Part shown: positions 52,112-61,433 of the stretch, piece by piece
Layout of the letters: each line of letters starts with the position of its first letter
Position numbering within the stretch: the first letter of the stretch is position 1
From: Halomonas sp. MCCC 1A13316
Lineage (GTDB): Bacteria; Pseudomonadota; Gammaproteobacteria; Pseudomonadales; Halomonadaceae
Assembly (NCBI RefSeq): GCF_014931605.1
Contig: NZ_CP053382.1
Span: 4,426,932-4,490,931, forward strand
DNA: 64,000 nucleotides
Reading direction: 5' to 3'
Position numbers and translations under genes: made by a program
The notes under the pieces: generated by a model
Told to the model about the DNA's origin: nothing
The model's database searches: none
The model's input: only the letters and a program-made list of their open reading frames with translations

Positions 52112-52540
52112 TTAAAATGGCGTTCCGAAATCTATCCGCGTCACTTCGTTCGTCCTCTTGTCGGTGATGACCATCTGGAATGCACCGCCCCCCGCGTTGA
52201 CGAACCTGACGTTGAGCGAAGAGTTGTCGATGACGCTCTCGCTTCCTCCGGGGTTGTTGGGATCGAGCGCATCGTCGATGGCACGGTTGATGAGATCGGC
52301 ACGCAGATCTTGGAGGAAGAAATCGACTTCTGAGAAGCCACCGAAATCCGGAGCGTTGGGATCCTTGTGCGTATCCTGCGCCTGGGCCTTGTTGAGCAGA
52401 TGGTTGCCCAGCAGGGGATCCCCTCCGAATGAAGGATTGATGGGGCGATAGATGAGTTCCCCCGCCTGGGCTCCCGAGGAGCAGGAGAAGAGCAGTCCGA
52501 CAAGAGAGAACTTCAGTAGTAGTGAGCGTGCATGTTTCAT
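52112..52540 (-). CDS. csgF: curli production/assembly protein CsgF
   Basis: CsgF docks in the CsgG pore and links secretion to nucleation by CsgB. The 142-residue protein has a signal peptide ending AQAG and the conserved mature start ELIYRPINPSFGGDPLLGNHLLNKAQAQDTHKD, which inserts in the channel. The tail SSLNVRFVNAGGGAFQMVITDKRTNEVTRIDF matches the family. It lies between csgE and csgG. Confidence 0.96.
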   Translation of the reverse strand: MKHARSLLLKFSLVGLLFSCSSGAQAGELIYRPINPSFGGDPLLGNHLLNKAQAQDTHKDPNAPDFGGFSEVDFFLQDLRADLINRAIDDALDPNNPGGSESVIDNSSLNVRFVNAGGGAFQMVITDKRTNEVTRIDFGTPF

Positions 52541-52569
52541 GGTGTTCTCCTTCTAGTAAACCTTTTCCA

Positions 52570-53103
52570 CTAGATTTCTTCGTCGGCCAGATCCGGGTCG
52601 CTCTCGATCGCTTGCATGATGCTGCGTTGCACCAGGAGCTGTTCCACCTGCTCGACGGCCACCTCGGCATACCGATCAATATCGCTAAGTCGGGGGGGGA
52701 GTGCGGCCTGGAAGAGGATGCGATTGTTCTCCGCGACCCAGACTTGGCTTCCCCAGCGGGCATCGGGGCGCTCGTGTACGGACAGCGTCGTGCTGGACAG
52801 AATGTGACTTTCCGAACTCAACTGGCTGAAACGCCTATAGAAAGTCTTCCCCATCATGGTGATGGTGCGGTCGACTATCACGCCTGACAGGCCTGGCTCG
52901 TCCAAGCGGAACTGACGGGACAGTTCTTCCGTTGCCTTTCCTTCTTCCAGCGCCTCCTCCCCTTCGATCGGGCTCTGAGGAACCGACGGCTCCCTTGGCA
53001 CCGCAGGCAGTCCGGCGCCCGGCGTTTCCACCTCGGCCAAGGCAAGGGAGCCAAACGCCAGCAACAAGATGGCCATTGACGATTTCGCGTGAAAGAAAGC
53101 CAT
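52570..53103 (-). CDS. csgE: curli assembly protein CsgE
   Basis: CsgE caps the periplasmic side of CsgG and selects curlin cargo. The 177-residue protein has a signal peptide (SSMAILLLAFGSLALA). An unusual acidic/proline-rich linker (residues 25-60) follows, then the CsgE core: LSGVIVDRTITMMGKTFYRRFSQLSSE, LSVHERPDARWGSQVWVAENNRILFQAALPPRLSDIDRYAEVAVEQVEQ. E. coli CsgE is about 129 residues, so the linker is an extension. It follows csgD after 19 bases. Confidence 0.93.
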   Translation of the reverse strand: MAFFHAKSSMAILLLAFGSLALAEVETPGAGLPAVPREPSVPQSPIEGEEALEEGKATEELSRQFRLDEPGLSGVIVDRTITMMGKTFYRRFSQLSSESHILSSTTLSVHERPDARWGSQVWVAENNRILFQAALPPRLSDIDRYAEVAVEQVEQLLVQRSIMQAIESDPDLADEEI

Positions 53104-53122
53104 TGTCCTGTTCGCTCTCGAA

Positions 53123-53827
53123 TCAGTGACGGGATGAGGCTCTATCGCACCGTCTTAGCGCCTGCGGGGGAGGGGGCCCCAAGTTCTGGCGGGCCCAGTT
53201 CACGGCCTGCATACGGTTGTTAACCTTGATCTTGCGGAAAATGTTATAAAGATGCGATTTCACAGTATGTTCACTCACAAAGAGAAGCTCGGCGATCTCG
53301 GTATTGGAGGCGCCAGAGCCGAGCAGGCCGATGATTTCCAGCTCGCGCTGTGTGATGCCGCAGGCGGGGCGATAGCAGTTGATCTGCTGGCGGCGGTAAA
53401 AGTCGATCAATCGCGTCATCAGCGAGCGCGACAGCCAAAAATCACCTGCCAGCAGTCGCTGGATTCCCTTGCAGATCATTTCGAGACTATCGTTGCGGTA
53501 AAAGACGCCTTTCAGCTGCATGAGGCTTAGCAACTGCGCGGCATGTTCTTCATCCTTTATGTTGAAAGCCGTCAACACCCATCCTGGCTGATGTTGATAT
53601 TGTGCCTGCCATGCCTGGATGACCGCTTCTTCGAGATGGTCGATATCCAGAAGCACAATGGTACGAGAATCGTCTTCTTCTTCCATGAGGTCGACTGCGC
53701 CTTCAGGCACCTCTGGAGGTACGATGTATAAGTCGCGTTGTAACTTCTCGTGTAAGTAACAGACGAAAAGCTGAGTTTGTGGGTTGCTTTCGGTAGCTAG
53801 CAGGATAATCCCTTTTCCAAGTTCCAT
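53123..53827 (-). CDS. csgD: CsgD-like LuxR-family regulator, operon copy
   Basis: CsgD activates curli genes in biofilm. The 234-residue protein has a receiver-like N-domain with LLDIDHLEEAVIQAWQAQY. The C-terminal LuxR helix-turn-helix CGITQRELEIIGLLGSGASNTEIAELLFVSEHTVKSHLYNIFRKIKVNNRMQAVNWARQNL closely matches E. coli CsgD. It heads csgEFG on the same strand. The ATG follows a ggggaaa site. An upstream in-frame extension is rejected because it is unlike the family. Confidence 0.9.
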   Translation of the reverse strand: MELGKGIILLATESNPQTQLFVCYLHEKLQRDLYIVPPEVPEGAVDLMEEEDDSRTIVLLDIDHLEEAVIQAWQAQYQHQPGWVLTAFNIKDEEHAAQLLSLMQLKGVFYRNDSLEMICKGIQRLLAGDFWLSRSLMTRLIDFYRRQQINCYRPACGITQRELEIIGLLGSGASNTEIAELLFVSEHTVKSHLYNIFRKIKVNNRMQAVNWARQNLGPPPPQALRRCDRASSRH

Positions 53828-54535
53828 GCTCTTTTTCCCCTGATCGATATTCCTTTTTCTTGGTGTGACCTTGCCGGGTCTGACGAAAAGGACTGGAAAC
53901 ATCTTGGTTCAAGCGTAGCAGTTTTGTAAAGTTATGTTATAGTGTGTTTTGTCTAGTTAAGCAGTACTAGGTTTTCCATTCTTCTAAATTAAATTCTTTA
54001 GTATCATGTGCTTACGCACTTTGATTTCGTTCTTGTCTTCAGTAATTCTCACATCGTTTCGCATCTCGCTGAATTTAATTCATTCAGTTCTTGCTCGTTA
54101 CGTTCGATAACGTTCTGTCTTAGAGTCTGCCCATGCGGTACTTGCCGCGAACGCTTCCACGGCCGGCTATGGTGCGTGAGGAAGAATCCTCTCCGTTATG
54201 GTTGGTGTCGGTCGTTGAATACCATATTCAGCTCGAGAAGGTTGTCGGCCTGTCGTGTTCTTAAGGGGCGTCATGGCTTATGCAGTGAAGCCGCCAGGCG
54301 GCCAGGCGACCAGCTCACCTTACAATTCCTCGCTGTGGAGCCGTCGGAAGTAGACCGAACAGGGGAATTGCTGGCTTGCCATGGGCCGGCACAGCACCCA
54401 TTCGAAGCCGTTGGCTAGAAGAGTGCCGCCACTATCTTGAGGGAACGATCAGAGACCCGAACCAGCAGCACCCCGACATTCGGGGGTCTCTGGTGGGTAT
54501 CCCGGTGGGTACGGACCCCCTCTTCCTTGCTGGTC
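53828..54535. other. AT-rich gap between the two csgD genes
   Basis: This 708-base gap shows no supportable gene. Its first 300 bases are clearly AT-richer than the coding DNA around it. An imperfect inverted repeat at 54450-54492 (cagagaccc ... gggtctctg) lies just past the end of the upstream csgD copy and could be its terminator, though no T-tract follows. The rest presumably holds the promoter region of csgDEFG. Confidence 0.5.
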
Positions 54536-55207
54536 TCAGTGCCTAGCTTCTCGCTTGCAGCTAGGAGGCACACTGAACAGGTTCCGTCTGGCCCAGTTCA
54601 TCGCTTGCAGGCGGTTATGAACTTTGATTTTCCTAAAGATATTGTAGAGATGAGATTTCACGGTATGTTCGCTGACGAACAGCTTCTCGGCGATTTCCGA
54701 GTTGGTTGCTCCCGTACCGAGAAGCCCGATGATTTCCAGTTCGCGCTGCGTCAATCCACAGGCCGGTCGGTAGGAGTTCATCTGCTGGCGGCGCAGTAAC
54801 TGGATCATGCGTGACATCAAGGTACGCGACATCCAGAGGCTGCCGCTGTGAAGCGCCTCGATTCCCTTGCAAATCAGCTCGACGCTGTCATTGCGATAGA
54901 ATATTCCCTGTAGATTGAGGGATGAGAGCAGCTCCACAGCGTGCCCTTCATCACGCACGTTGAAGGCAGCAAGACTGATGTTCTCCTTGCCATCCGCTGC
55001 GGCCTGCCAGCGCTGTATGGTCGCTTCGCTCAAATGATCCAGGTCGAGAATCACCAGGATGTCCTTTCCCTCACCCAAGGATGGCATGGTCTCGGTGTCG
55101 ACAGCAATGATCTCATGCTCCAGTTGGACCTGAAGATGCTCAATGAACAGCTTAGATTGGGGATTGATGGCGGTGACCAGGAAAATCCGAAAGGCCATGC
55201 TTGTCAT
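54536..55207 (-). CDS. second CsgD-like LuxR-family regulator
   Basis: A 223-residue paralogue of the neighbouring CsgD. The receiver-like domain has ILVILDLDHLSEATIQRWQAAADG, and the DNA-binding end YRPACGLTQRELEIIGLLGTGATNSEIAEKLFVSEHTVKSHLYNIFRKIKVHNRLQAMNWARRNL is nearly identical to that of the first copy. The receiver halves differ more, so different inputs are likely. The ATG follows ggggaagg. It is separated from the first copy by an AT-rich gap and preceded by a long AT-rich region. It may act in a cascade or as a competitor at the same sites. Confidence 0.88.
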   Translation of the reverse strand: MTSMAFRIFLVTAINPQSKLFIEHLQVQLEHEIIAVDTETMPSLGEGKDILVILDLDHLSEATIQRWQAAADGKENISLAAFNVRDEGHAVELLSSLNLQGIFYRNDSVELICKGIEALHSGSLWMSRTLMSRMIQLLRRQQMNSYRPACGLTQRELEIIGLLGTGATNSEIAEKLFVSEHTVKSHLYNIFRKIKVHNRLQAMNWARRNLFSVPPSCKREARH

Positions 55208-56471
55208 ATTTCCTTCCCCCTGTTGATTCGTAATTAAACGTGTAAAGAAATGTAATTCTCTGCATTTTTGGAGTCTCGGTCAAAAATAGCAAAGAGGTTA
55301 ATATCTTTTTTTCATAAAAAAAAATTGCTTATTACTTTTTTTATTGTATTTCAAGCTCACAACCATCTGTGGGAGTGGCTGCGAAGAAAAAGTGGAAAGC
55401 TACCCTTTTATTTTTTAATTACTTTCCTTTAAAAACAATAAGTTGGCTTGTTGATGTGCAGAATCGACATAGCAGCGTAACAAAAAGCTTGTCGATTTGT
55501 CGGTGCTAGGAGTATTAGACCGAAGGCCTCGCAAGGAGGCATCTTTTCATTCCTATTTGCAGCGAATGGGCCTTTTCTGCGTTTCCCTGGCGTTGTACAT
55601 CTACTACCTATTACTCAGCGTATCTTTGTTAAAAACTTACGTTTCTGATCTTGGCCTTGCTTAGTACGATCAGACGTAAAAGGAGGCGCCTGTTAAGAAA
55701 CAGTACATGTTCAACAGTGAACTAGCTGACAGTAGTATAAAGAATTTATTGCGCCAACCCATGCATGCCAGGAAAACCAGGTGAGTGCTATGCCCGACAC
55801 AAGACTGCTACACATCAGATGCGCCCTTCGAACGAAGGCACTGCCTGCTTGGCGCTAAGTGGCAGTCCATTGCTCTCAAAGTATGGACCAAAAATTTGCT
55901 TAGGATGCAATGTCCGTCCCGATTCTTCAACACGACCTGCAAGGTGGCTTCTATGATCGACGCTGTGCGCTCAACGGCATTAGCGGAGCCCATGAGTATG
56001 GCTCTGGGCGTGCTGGATATTCATTGCCCATTGAGAATCTCAATCAGAAGCTTTCCGGTGGCAGCGAGCAGGCTCTTTCGAAGTTATAGAAAATATTTTT
56101 ACAATTTTTTACATTCGTGGAAGAATTCAGCCTGAACGGATAGGTAAATGTTCGGTCTTTTTTGTTGGTTGATTTGTCGAGTGATAAGACTTATTTTCCT
56201 TTTTGCTAAATTAAATGCATCACAGCTATTGTCGAGCGCCCGAGAAGATGATGCCCTCCAAGAGCCTTAGCCTGGTACTGCCACCTGCGCAGGCAAGTTG
56301 TAAAGTTAGGTTACAGGATGGCCATGGACAAGTCTGAAATGCTTGGCTTCAGCCTCGATTCGCTATGTGAATTGCTTATGCTCCAATATGAATATGAGCG
56401 TATTAGCGGTTCAGCCCTTTGCCTGCCTCGTGTAACATGCTGGCAGTGGCAGCCATGCATTAGGAGCCGTT
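55208..56471. other. AT-rich intergenic region upstream of the second csgD copy
   Basis: This 1264-base gap contains no gene I can support. Short open frames at 55785-56135 and 55765-55956 lack ribosome sites and family features. The left part has poly-A/T tracts (runs of A and T around 55300-55335 and 55400-55440) that are unlike the GC-rich genome. Such a long AT-rich leader is typical for csgD promoters, which integrate many regulators such as IHF and nucleoid proteins. The ribosome site of rdgB lies at the right end. Confidence 0.5.
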
Positions 56472-57083
56472 GTGATCCCCATAGATGAGTTGGTGCTTGC
56501 CAGTGCCAACGCCGGCAAGATTCGGGAGTTCGGTCAGCTTTTCGCGCCCTTGGGTCTGAGAATCAGACCTCAATCCGAATTCGGTGTGACAGACGTGGAG
56601 GAAACCGGGCTCACCTTCGTCGAAAATGCCCTGCTCAAGGCTCGGGCGGCAAGCCGAGTCAGCGGCTTGCCGGCACTGGCCGACGACTCCGGCCTCGAGG
56701 CCGACGCGCTTTCGGGGCAGCCGGGCATCTACTCGGCCCGCTATGCGGGCGAGCCCAAGAGCGATGCGCGTAACAATGCCAAACTGCTGCAAGCCTTGAG
56801 CGCGGCCTCCGGCACTGCTCGCAGTGCGCGCTACTGGTGCGCGCTGGTCTACTTGCGTCATGCCGATGACCCGGTACCGCTGATCGTCCAGCGCTGCTGG
56901 GAGGGAGAAATCCTCGAGCAACCTCGTGGTGAGAGCGGGTTCGGCTACGATCCGCTGTTCTGGCTCCCCTCGCTGGGCAAGAGTGTCGCCGAGCTAGGGG
57001 CAGAGGAAAAGAACCGTCTCAGTCATCGCGGTCGAGCTCTCGAAGGCATGTTGGCTGCTCTACGCGAGATGACCCAGCGCTGA
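56472..57083 (+). CDS. rdgB: XTP/dITP diphosphatase
   Basis: RdgB removes non-canonical purine nucleotides such as dITP and XTP from the pool. The 203-residue product has the family start LVLASANAGKIREFGQLFAPLG, the catalytic TGLTFVENALLKARAASRVSGLPALADDSGLEADALSGQPGIYSARYAG and the substrate-site GFGYDPLFWLPSLGKSVAELGAEEKNRLSHRGRAL. The start is GTG with AGGAG six bases upstream. hemW follows, overlapping its stop codon. Confidence 0.96.
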   Translation: MIPIDELVLASANAGKIREFGQLFAPLGLRIRPQSEFGVTDVEETGLTFVENALLKARAASRVSGLPALADDSGLEADALSGQPGIYSARYAGEPKSDARNNAKLLQALSAASGTARSARYWCALVYLRHADDPVPLIVQRCWEGEILEQPRGESGFGYDPLFWLPSLGKSVAELGAEEKNRLSHRGRALEGMLAALREMTQR

Positions 57084-58282
57084 TGCCCGACTTGCCTCCA
57101 ATTGCACCGGCGCTTCCTCCCCTGGCGCTCTACGTTCACGTACCTTGGTGTGTGCGCAAATGCCCTTACTGCGATTTCAACTCCCATGGCGTTGGCAGGG
57201 GGGCGGAGCTACCGGAAGAGGAATACCTGGCCGCGTTGCTCGACGATCTCGATGCCGACTTACCGCTGGCAGCCGGTCGTCCGCTTGTCAGCATTTTCAT
57301 CGGCGGCGGCACGCCGAGTCTGATGTCGGCCGGCTTCTATGCACGTTTCCTTGATGAGCTGGCGCAGCGCCTGCCGCTCGACGAGAAAGTGGAAATCACC
57401 TTGGAAGCCAATCCCGGGACCTTGGAGAGCGGGCGCTTCCGTGGCTACCGTGAGGCTGGGGTCAATCGGCTGTCGCTCGGCATACAGAGTTTTCAAGCGA
57501 AGCAGCTGGCGGCCTTGGGGCGTATTCATAGCGGGAAAGATGCCCTGGCTGCGGTGGAAGAAGCGCGTACCGCAGGCTTCGATAATCTCAATCTCGACTT
57601 GATGCACGGTCTGCCGGACCAGACCCCCGAGTTGGCGCTGGCTGATCTCGAGCAAGCTCTGATGCTCGAGCCCGAGCACCTCTCGTGGTACCAGCTCACC
57701 CTTGAGCCCAACACCGAGTTCCACACGCGGCCGCCCGTGCTGCCGGAGGAGGAAACCCTATGGGACATCCAGGACTTGGGTCATGAGCGGCTCGAGGCGG
57801 CGGGACTTGCACGCTACGAGATTTCCGCCTATGCCCAACCTGGGCGGCGCTCACGGCATAACCTCAACTACTGGCGCTTTGGCGACTACATGGGTATTGG
57901 TGCCGGCAGCCACGGCAAGTTGAGTGCTTTTGACGATTCGGGCCGGTTGCGCATCGAGCGGCGCTGGAAGACCCGTCAGCCCGAAGCCTACCTGCGTCGA
58001 CGCCGCGATCCGCGTGGCTTCGTTGCCGGCAGCAACTGGGTCAGTGACGATGAGCTGCCGCTGGAGTTCGCCATGAACGCCCTGCGTCTCGTTGACGGCG
58101 TGCCCATGGCGGATTGGCAGGCCTACACCGGACGCCCGCTCCCGATGTTGATCGAACGCCTTGAAGTGGCACGCAATAAAGGACTTCTTGTGGAAGATGT
58201 GCAAAGGCTTCAGGCTTCTCCTCAAGGTCTATTATTCTTGAACGAGTTGCTGGCGCTCGTAGATGACGCCGGCACGGAATGA
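57083..58282 (+). CDS. hemW: heme chaperone HemW (radical SAM)
   Basis: HemW, long annotated as coproporphyrinogen oxidase-like, binds and delivers heme. The 399-residue product has the radical SAM cluster cysteines C23, C27 and C30 in WCVRKCPYCDFNSHG, followed by FIGGGTPSLM and EITLEANPGTLE. Its ATG overlaps the rdgB stop by one base, so they are translationally coupled. The GAGSHGKL and RRKTRQPEAYL-type segments are also family features. Confidence 0.95.
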   Translation: MPDLPPIAPALPPLALYVHVPWCVRKCPYCDFNSHGVGRGAELPEEEYLAALLDDLDADLPLAAGRPLVSIFIGGGTPSLMSAGFYARFLDELAQRLPLDEKVEITLEANPGTLESGRFRGYREAGVNRLSLGIQSFQAKQLAALGRIHSGKDALAAVEEARTAGFDNLNLDLMHGLPDQTPELALADLEQALMLEPEHLSWYQLTLEPNTEFHTRPPVLPEEETLWDIQDLGHERLEAAGLARYEISAYAQPGRRSRHNLNYWRFGDYMGIGAGSHGKLSAFDDSGRLRIERRWKTRQPEAYLRRRRDPRGFVAGSNWVSDDELPLEFAMNALRLVDGVPMADWQAYTGRPLPMLIERLEVARNKGLLVEDVQRLQASPQGLLFLNELLALVDDAGTE

Positions 58283-58311
58283 TCGCATTATCCTCTGACT
58301 GGAGATTGCCA

Positions 58312-58998
58312 ATGCTCAAAGCTACCCGATTCGTTGCCCCTCTTGCGGCTGCCTTGCTGCTCGTCGGCTGTGCCACTACCGATCCCTATTCGGGGCAGAC
58401 CCAGCGCAACAAGACCCTATCCGGGGCCGGTATCGGTGCGGCAGTGGGCGCTGCGGCCGGCGCGCTGTCGGGCGATGGCAGCACCAGCCGACGCGACCGG
58501 GCGGCGATCGGTGCCGTCGTGGGGGCCGCGGCGGGCGCAGGCATCGGCGCCTATATGGATCGTCAGGAGCAGCAGTTGCGCGAGAGCATGCAGGGTACCG
58601 GCGTCGACGTGGAACGCCGTGGCGACGACATCGTGCTCAACATGCCGAGCAGCGTTACCTTCGGTTTCGATTCCAGCGAATTGACCGTTCAGGCACGCAA
58701 CGCGCTCAACGATGTGGCCAACGTGTTGACCCAGTACACCGATACGCGCGTCAACATCGCCGGCCACACCGACAGCACTGGCGATGATGCCTACAATCTA
58801 CGGCTCTCCGAGCGCCGCGCCCAGGCCGTGGGTAACTACCTGGCGCAGACAGGCGTAGCAGGCCATCGCCTCTCCATGACAGGCTACGGCGAGAGTCAGC
58901 CGGTGGCTAGCAACGACACCGAGGAGGGGCGGGCCCAGAACCGTCGCGTCGAGATCACGCTGACGCCGATCGAGTCGCAGTTCCAGCAACAACAGTAA
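58312..58998 (+). CDS. OmpA-family lipoprotein with glycine-zipper region
   Basis: A 228-residue outer-membrane lipoprotein. The signal ends LLLVGC (Cys20). Then comes a glycine-zipper segment (GAGIGAAVGAAAGALSGD and AAIGAVVGAAAGAGIGAYMDRQEQQLR) and a C-terminal OmpA peptidoglycan-binding domain with VNIAGHTDSTGDDAYNLRLSERRAQAVGNYL and GYGESQPVASNDTEEGRAQNRRVEI. It resembles YiaD-type lipoproteins. GGAG precedes the ATG and a strong terminator follows. Confidence 0.92.
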   Translation: MLKATRFVAPLAAALLLVGCATTDPYSGQTQRNKTLSGAGIGAAVGAAAGALSGDGSTSRRDRAAIGAVVGAAAGAGIGAYMDRQEQQLRESMQGTGVDVERRGDDIVLNMPSSVTFGFDSSELTVQARNALNDVANVLTQYTDTRVNIAGHTDSTGDDAYNLRLSERRAQAVGNYLAQTGVAGHRLSMTGYGESQPVASNDTEEGRAQNRRVEITLTPIESQFQQQQ

Positions 58999-59023
58999 GC
59001 GCTCAGCGCGACGAGTTGCCTTG

Positions 59024-59054
59024 CAGGCCCGCCACTAGCATAGTGGCGGGCCTG
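59024..59054 (+). terminator. terminator of the OmpA-family lipoprotein gene
   Basis: A perfect 14-base-pair stem caggcccgccacta / tagtggcgggcctg with loop gca is followed by TTCG. It lies 26 bases after the stop codon and separates the gene from rlmJ. Confidence 0.8.
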
Positions 59055-59089
59055 TTCGCTTGTTACCGCTCCGCATGAGGTCATCGTTC

Positions 59090-59935
59090 ATGCTCTCCTA
59101 TCAGCATGCTTACCACGCGGGTAATTTCGCCGACGTGCACAAGCATCTCGTGCTGCACGCCGTCGTTGATCACTTGCTGCGCAAGTCCTCGCCGATCACC
59201 TTCGTCGATACCCATTCCGGGCGCGGTGTCTATCCGCTGGACGCGGTCGAGACTCAGCGACTCGGCGAGTTTCACCATGGCGCGCTGCCGCTGTGGGAAG
59301 AACGTCATCGTCTGGCTGATGAACCGCTGCTTTCGGCCTGGCTTGAAGCCATCGCCGGCCTTCAACGGGGGGGCTCGCGGCTCGAGCGCTATCCCGGTTC
59401 GCCCTGGTGGTTGGCCCATCGACTGCGTAATGGCGATCGGTTGCGTCTCTACGAGTTGCATCCGGGTGAGCACGGTCACCTGTCGCAGCAGTTACTGCCG
59501 GCGAATGCTCAGCGCATTCATGGCGATGGCCTGGCGGGCCTGATCCAGGCCTTGCCGGCATCGACTCCGCGATTGTGCGTACTGATCGATCCCAGCTTCG
59601 AGCGCAAGGAGGAGTACGCCGAGGTCGCCGAGTGCGTGCTGGCCGCCATGCGCAAGGCGCGTCATGGCGTGGTGCTGGTGTGGTACCCCCTGCTGCCGGC
59701 CGGGCGTCATCACGTGTTGCTGGAGCGGCTGCGTGAAGGCGGGCTGCGCAAGATTTGGCGCAGCGAACTGACACTGCACGCACCGGGCGAGGAGCGCGGT
59801 ATGTACGGCAGCGGCATGCTGGTCGTCAATCCCCCCTGGGGACTCGAGGAGCGCCTGGCCGCGGCGATGGCGCGAGCGGCTCCGCTGCTCGACAAGGGTT
59901 GCCGCTACAGTGCCGATTGGTGGGTAGGTGAATGA
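59090..59935 (+). CDS. rlmJ: 23S rRNA (adenine2030-N6)-methyltransferase
   Basis: RlmJ methylates A2030 of 23S rRNA. The 281-residue product starts with the signature MLSYQHAYHAGNFADVHKHLVLH and has FVDTHSGRGVYPL and the DPPY-like catalytic motif LIDPSFERKEEYAEV. GSGMLVVNPPWGLEE is near the end. The ATG was chosen at the family start; a weak gaggt stretch lies upstream. It is convergent with mnmE. Confidence 0.94.
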   Translation: MLSYQHAYHAGNFADVHKHLVLHAVVDHLLRKSSPITFVDTHSGRGVYPLDAVETQRLGEFHHGALPLWEERHRLADEPLLSAWLEAIAGLQRGGSRLERYPGSPWWLAHRLRNGDRLRLYELHPGEHGHLSQQLLPANAQRIHGDGLAGLIQALPASTPRLCVLIDPSFERKEEYAEVAECVLAAMRKARHGVVLVWYPLLPAGRHHVLLERLREGGLRKIWRSELTLHAPGEERGMYGSGMLVVNPPWGLEERLAAAMARAAPLLDKGCRYSADWWVGE

Positions 59936-59956
59936 TTCGTGGGTGGTGAATAGAAG

Positions 59957-61327
59957 CTACTTGCCGATACAGAAACTGCCGAAGATCTCGCCCAGAAGAT
60001 CGTCGGCGCTGAACTCCCCGGTAATCTCCCCCAGCGCTTGCTGGGCATCACGCAGGTCCTCCGCCAATAGTTCGCCGGCACCGTAGCCTGACAGCTGGGC
60101 TTCCCCGCTGGTGAGCGCTTGCTGCGCGCGGTCGAGAGCATCCAGATGGCGACGGCGAGCCGAAAAACGACCCTCCGTGGTCGCTGTATAACCCATCACC
60201 GCCTTCAGATGCTCCTTCAGATGCGCCACGCCCGCCCCGGTCAGGGCGGAAAGGCGCACGATCGGCGTGGCGGCGGTCAGGTCGAGCCCTGGTGTCTCAT
60301 GGCTGGCGTCGATCTTGTTGCGTACCAGTGTCAGCCGCCCAGGGTCGGGCAGCCGAGCGACGAACTCCGGCCAGATGGCCATGGGATCGATGGCCTCGGT
60401 GGTGTCGGCATCCACCAGCAGTAGAACGCGATCGGCCTTCTCGATCTCGGCCCAGGCCCGGGCCACGCCAATCCGCTCGACGGCATCCGGCGTGTCGCGC
60501 AGACCTGCGGTATCGATTACATGCAGCGGCATGCCGTCCAGATGGATATGCTCGCGCAGTACGTCGCGGGTGGTGCCGGCGATATCGGTGACGATGGCGG
60601 TCTCCTGCTCGGTGAGGGCATTGAGCAGGCTCGATTTACCGGCGTTGGGGCGTCCGGCGATCACCACGCTCATGCCTTCTCGCATCAGCGCCCCCTGACC
60701 GGCGGCGGTGCGCACCTCGGTGAGCTCGGCCGTAACGGCACCTAGCATTTCGGCCACCTTGCCGTCGGCGAGGAAGTCGATCTCCTCCTCGGGGAAGTCG
60801 ATAGCCGCTTCCACGTACATACGCAGCTCGATCAGGCGCTGCACCAGTGTCTCCACTCGACGTGAAAATTCCCCCTGCAGCGAGCGCAGGGCGTTCTCGG
60901 CCGCCGCTCTCGAGCTGGCCTCGATCAGGTCGGCGATAGCCTCGGCCTGGGCCAGGTCGAGCTTGTCGTTGAGAAAGGCGCGCTCGGAGAATTCTCCCGG
61001 CCGTGCCAGGCGGGCCCCGAGCTGGACGCAGCGTTCCAGCAGCAGGTCCATGATTACCGGGCCGCCATGTCCCTGCAGCTCCAGTACGTCTTCGCCGGTG
61101 AAGGAGTGCGGCCCGGCAAAGTAGAGGGCAATACCTTCGTCGATTACCGTGCCGTCACCGCTAAAGGGGCCGTAGTGGGCGCGCCGGGGAGCGGGGCAGT
61201 GTCCTACCATGGCCTCGGCGATCGGCGCACACAGCGGGCCCGAAACGCGGATGATGCCAACCCCGCCGCGCCCCGGCGGGGTTGCCAGGGCGGCGATAGT
61301 GTCCTGATGATAGAGCGGATGCGACAT
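59957..61327 (-). CDS. mnmE: tRNA modification GTPase
   Basis: MnmE works with MnmG on the wobble uridine. The 456-residue product has the formyl-THF-binding N-domain ([24 protein letters not shown]). The GTPase motifs G1 [12 protein letters not shown] near 226, G2 DIAGTTRD, G3 DTAGLRD and G4 NKID follow, then the catalytic C-terminal FCIGK. It follows yidC on the minus strand, in the conserved order rpmH-rnpA-yidC-mnmE. In Pseudomonas mnmG lies next to it, while here about 21 kb intervene. Confidence 0.98.
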   Translation of the reverse strand: MSHPLYHQDTIAALATPPGRGGVGIIRVSGPLCAPIAEAMVGHCPAPRRAHYGPFSGDGTVIDEGIALYFAGPHSFTGEDVLELQGHGGPVIMDLLLERCVQLGARLARPGEFSERAFLNDKLDLAQAEAIADLIEASSRAAAENALRSLQGEFSRRVETLVQRLIELRMYVEAAIDFPEEEIDFLADGKVAEMLGAVTAELTEVRTAAGQGALMREGMSVVIAGRPNAGKSSLLNALTEQETAIVTDIAGTTRDVLREHIHLDGMPLHVIDTAGLRDTPDAVERIGVARAWAEIEKADRVLLLVDADTTEAIDPMAIWPEFVARLPDPGRLTLVRNKIDASHETPGLDLTAATPIVRLSALTGAGVAHLKEHLKAVMGYTATTEGRFSARRRHLDALDRAQQALTSGEAQLSGYGAGELLAEDLRDAQQALGEITGEFSADDLLGEIFGSFCIGK

Positions 61328-61390
61328 TGGCTGGCCCTGTTGGTTGCGACGGCACTCGCGGCATTGTCCCGTCGAGGGCCCTGAAACGCC

Positions 61391-61414
61391 AGACCCCCGC
61401 GAGAGCGGGGGTCT
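61391..61414 (-). terminator. hairpin between yidC and mnmE
   Basis: A ten-base-pair stem agacccccgc / gcgggggtct with a gaga tetraloop is located 20 bases after the yidC stop. It is strong but has only a short T-rich tail on the minus strand (ggcgttt), so it may attenuate rather than stop transcription into mnmE. Confidence 0.6.
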
Positions 61415-61433
61415 GGATGATTCTGGACTGCGG

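Noticed and set aside
54008..54418. 136-codon open frame between the csgD copies
   Set aside because: No ribosome site, Cys/Arg-rich odd composition, and it spans an AT-rich to GC-rich transition.
55785..56135. 116-codon open frame in the long AT-rich gap
   Set aside because: No ribosome site or recognisable family; likely chance.
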